Positions 62,332-64,000 of a DNA stretch of 64,000 nt are shown here, piece after piece; position 1 is the first letter of the stretch, and each line of letters opens with the position of its first letter. The notes under the pieces were generated by a model that searched no databases, was not told the DNA's origin, and saw only the letters and a program-made list of their open reading frames with translations. Position numbers and translations under genes: made by a program. The stretch lies in IMG/VR virus record IMGVR_UViG_3300032323_000630, positions 1-64,000 of that record, one strand, 5' to 3'. The stretch comes from a virus.

Positions 62332-64000
62332 ATGGCATCAGTATTCATAGACATTCCCGGCGTCGGTAACGTAGAAGCTAAAAACGCAGCTACAGAATCT
62401 ACTCTTAGAGAACTAGTTAACATCATGAAAGGTGTTCAACAAAACACCAAAAATAAATCAGGCCCAGGTCCTGGTGGGGCGGGTGGTTCCGCTGATGATG
62501 CCAAAGGTCCGGCACAAAAACTAACATCAATGGCAGGGCGTGCCGGAGACAGTCTAGGAAAATTTTACAAATCAGTTACGCCTGCAATTGGTGCAGTAGC
62601 AGGATTTACTGATGGGTTAGTTAACACCATACAGGCATTCTCTAATGTAGGCGACAGTGTAGAACGAGCTGCTAGTATATTCAGTGGTATCCCAATAGTA
62701 GGTACTATATTCACAGCAGTAGCAGGTGCAGCACAAAAAGTCACAGATTCGTATCTTTCAGTTACAAAGTCAGGTGCTACTTTTGGCGGTAGTATAAACA
62801 ATTTTGCTGCATCAGCTAGTGCTGCCGGTATGACTATGGACAAGTTTGGCGCTATGATATCTCGCAATGGCGCAGGTATGTTAGGGCTAGCATCTAATAC
62901 AGAAGAAGGTGCTAAAAGATTTGCGCAGATTTCAAAGGCATTAAGAACTTCTAGTGGTGATCTATATGCCTTGGGATATTCAACTGAAGACATCAATCAA
63001 GGATTGGCCACATACAGTGCTAATCTTAGACAACAAGGACTCCAAGGTAAAAAATCAAATGCTGAACTGGCCGCTGGTGCAAAAAGTTATCTAAAAGAAA
63101 TAGACATGTTAGCTAAGATTACTGGTGAAGAACGATCAGCCAAAGAATCACAGATGAAAGCACTGCTAGCAGATGCACAGTTTAACGCAGCGATGGCTGG
63201 TAAAGATGAACTTGTTCGTAAAGATTTTGCAAACTTTGTAGGCGGCTTTGGTCCTAAGATGGGAGGGTTTGTAAAAGATTTTATTGCCACAGGAACCACA
63301 ACCACTGAAGCTAATGCTAAAATAGCTGCAATGTTAGGTACCGATGTGATGAATCAACTTACAGGCATCAGACAGAAGATGTTGCGTAACGAAAGGCTAA
63401 CAGATGAAGAACAAGATCTCATAAAGAAAACAGCTAAAAAGGTATCTGAAACACAGATGATACAGTCAGGCGGTGCACTAGCAGCAAGTCGAGACATGGA
63501 CGATGCTACTGGCGCGATGGTAGAAAACATGGGTTACACTGACGATGCACATGCAGAAGCTAGAAAATCTCAAGACAAAGCCACGGCTGGTACTGATTTG
63601 ATGAATGAAAAAATGCAGAAGGCGCAGCAGATGCTAGCAGGCTTCAGTAACAGTTTCCAAATGGCTTTAGCCAACAGTGGTATGTTAGATCTAATGTTGA
63701 AAGCATTCCAGTTTGTAGCAGGCTTTGTACAGACGTTCCTAGTACCAGCATTTCAAATATTGTCAACTATTATCACAGGTATTAGCAGCATAGTTACAGA
63801 ATATCTGTATCCTGCATTTGTACATATTGCAGATTATATAGCACAATCAGTTCAGCCGATATTCCAAGCTATGGGTGAGTTTATTGATACTTCGGTAACT
63901 CCTGTATTTAAATCCATGGGGGAATTTGTTGATGCTGAACTAATGCCAATATTCCGAGCTATGGGAGAGTTCATAGATAAAAATCTTTCTACTATCCTGG
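62332..64000 (+). CDS. Tail tape-measure-like protein, partial at the window edge
   Basis: Open from ATG at 62332 (AGGAAA ribosome site) to the end of the window: 556 codons, no stop. The start MASVFIDIPGVGNVEAKNAATES matches marine T4-like tape-measure-type proteins. It continues with FSGIPIVGTIFTAVAGAAQK, FGAMISRNGAGMLGLASNTE and a helical part. Two hydrophobic stretches lie near residues 460-500. From residue 509 a 15-residue repeat (PxFxxMGEFxDxxxx) runs at least three times to the edge. It would set tail length and pass through the tube. It faces gp26, another pointer to a tail-length role. Confidence 0.75.
   Translation, partial: MASVFIDIPGVGNVEAKNAATESTLRELVNIMKGVQQNTKNKSGPGPGGAGGSADDAKGPAQKLTSMAGRAGDSLGKFYKSVTPAIGAVAGFTDGLVNTIQAFSNVGDSVERAASIFSGIPIVGTIFTAVAGAAQKVTDSYLSVTKSGATFGGSINNFAASASAAGMTMDKFGAMISRNGAGMLGLASNTEEGAKRFAQISKALRTSSGDLYALGYSTEDINQGLATYSANLRQQGLQGKKSNAELAAGAKSYLKEIDMLAKITGEERSAKESQMKALLADAQFNAAMAGKDELVRKDFANFVGGFGPKMGGFVKDFIATGTTTTEANAKIAAMLGTDVMNQLTGIRQKMLRNERLTDEEQDLIKKTAKKVSETQMIQSGGALAASRDMDDATGAMVENMGYTDDAHAEARKSQDKATAGTDLMNEKMQKAQQMLAGFSNSFQMALANSGMLDLMLKAFQFVAGFVQTFLVPAFQILSTIITGISSIVTEYLYPAFVHIADYIAQSVQPIFQAMGEFIDTSVTPVFKSMGEFVDAELMPIFRAMGEFIDKNLSTIL
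63856..63990 (+). repeat. Three tandem 45-nt repeats in the tape-measure-like gene
   Basis: Units at 63856-63900, 63901-63945 and 63946-63990 encode PIFQAMGEFIDTSVT, PVFKSMGEFVDAELM and PIFRAMGEFIDKNLS. DNA differs between units, so the repeat is kept by selection at protein level or is old. The array may continue past the window. Confidence 0.8.

Overview
This window is a piece of the genome of a large tailed phage with a contractile (T4-type) tail, most like the marine T4-like myoviruses that infect cyanobacteria and SAR11-type bacteria. The evidence is a recognisable set of T4-type proteins: gp55 late sigma factor, the gp46/gp47 recombination nuclease, a T4-RNase-H-like flap nuclease, baseplate proteins gp5, gp6, gp25, gp26 and gp53, and a gp48-like tail-tube cap. 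The octamer NATAAATA, the T4-type late promoter, sits in front of late genes on both strands. The DNA is AT-rich and almost fully coding, and most genes overlap their neighbour by 1-20 nt. The host cannot be fixed from this window: I see no photosynthesis genes, integrase, tRNA or CRISPR array.

Layout. (1) 53-4850, plus strand: small metabolic and replication genes (phosphoribosyltransferase, HIT protein, QueE, flap nuclease, several small unknowns). (2) 4855-7047, plus strand: conserved small phage proteins behind two late promoters. (3) 17251 down to 7044, minus strand: an 11-gene overlapping operon with five glycosyltransferase-like genes, a flavin halogenase-like gene, a radical SAM gene, an NAD-sugar epimerase and an SGNH hydrolase. 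It looks like a cassette that builds and attaches a modified glycan. (4) 53492 down to 17314, minus strand: the tail module, read from gp48 through gp53, a hub-like protein, gp5, gp25, gp6, a 4620-residue giant structural protein and four paralogous tail-fibre genes to two adhesin-like proteins. A 2-oxoglutarate/iron oxygenase-like gene sits among the fibre genes. (5) 53574-57898, plus strand: gp55, gp47, gp46, an AT-hook-like small protein and a GIY-YIG-like protein. (6) 57899-58397: the only long non-coding stretch, full of hairpins, ending in a terminator-like hairpin and a late promoter. (7) 58398-61176, plus strand: three genes whose products share a T4-like capsid-targeting leader and other modules, probably internal head proteins. 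(8) 62266 down to 61173, minus strand: gp26-like and gp51-like reading frames. (9) 62332 to the window end, plus strand: a tape-measure-like gene cut by the edge.

The strongest new signal is at 61361-61409. The gp51-like frame has no ATG or ribosome site and lies in the -1 frame of gp26. The junction carries a slippery sequence A AAT TTT (overlapping T TTT TTC), a 6-nt spacer and a perfect 9-bp stem. This is the layout of a programmed -1 frameshift that would make a 364-residue fusion, as in the lambda G/GT tail chaperones, and it lies next to the tape-measure gene as those do. Other points of note: near-leaderless sigma70-type promoters at queE and gp47, two face-to-face late promoters at 62276-62306, two operon ends that share antiparallel stop codons, and a QueE with its third cluster cysteine displaced by about 32 residues.

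All identifications were made by reading translations and motifs. No database search or folding program was run.
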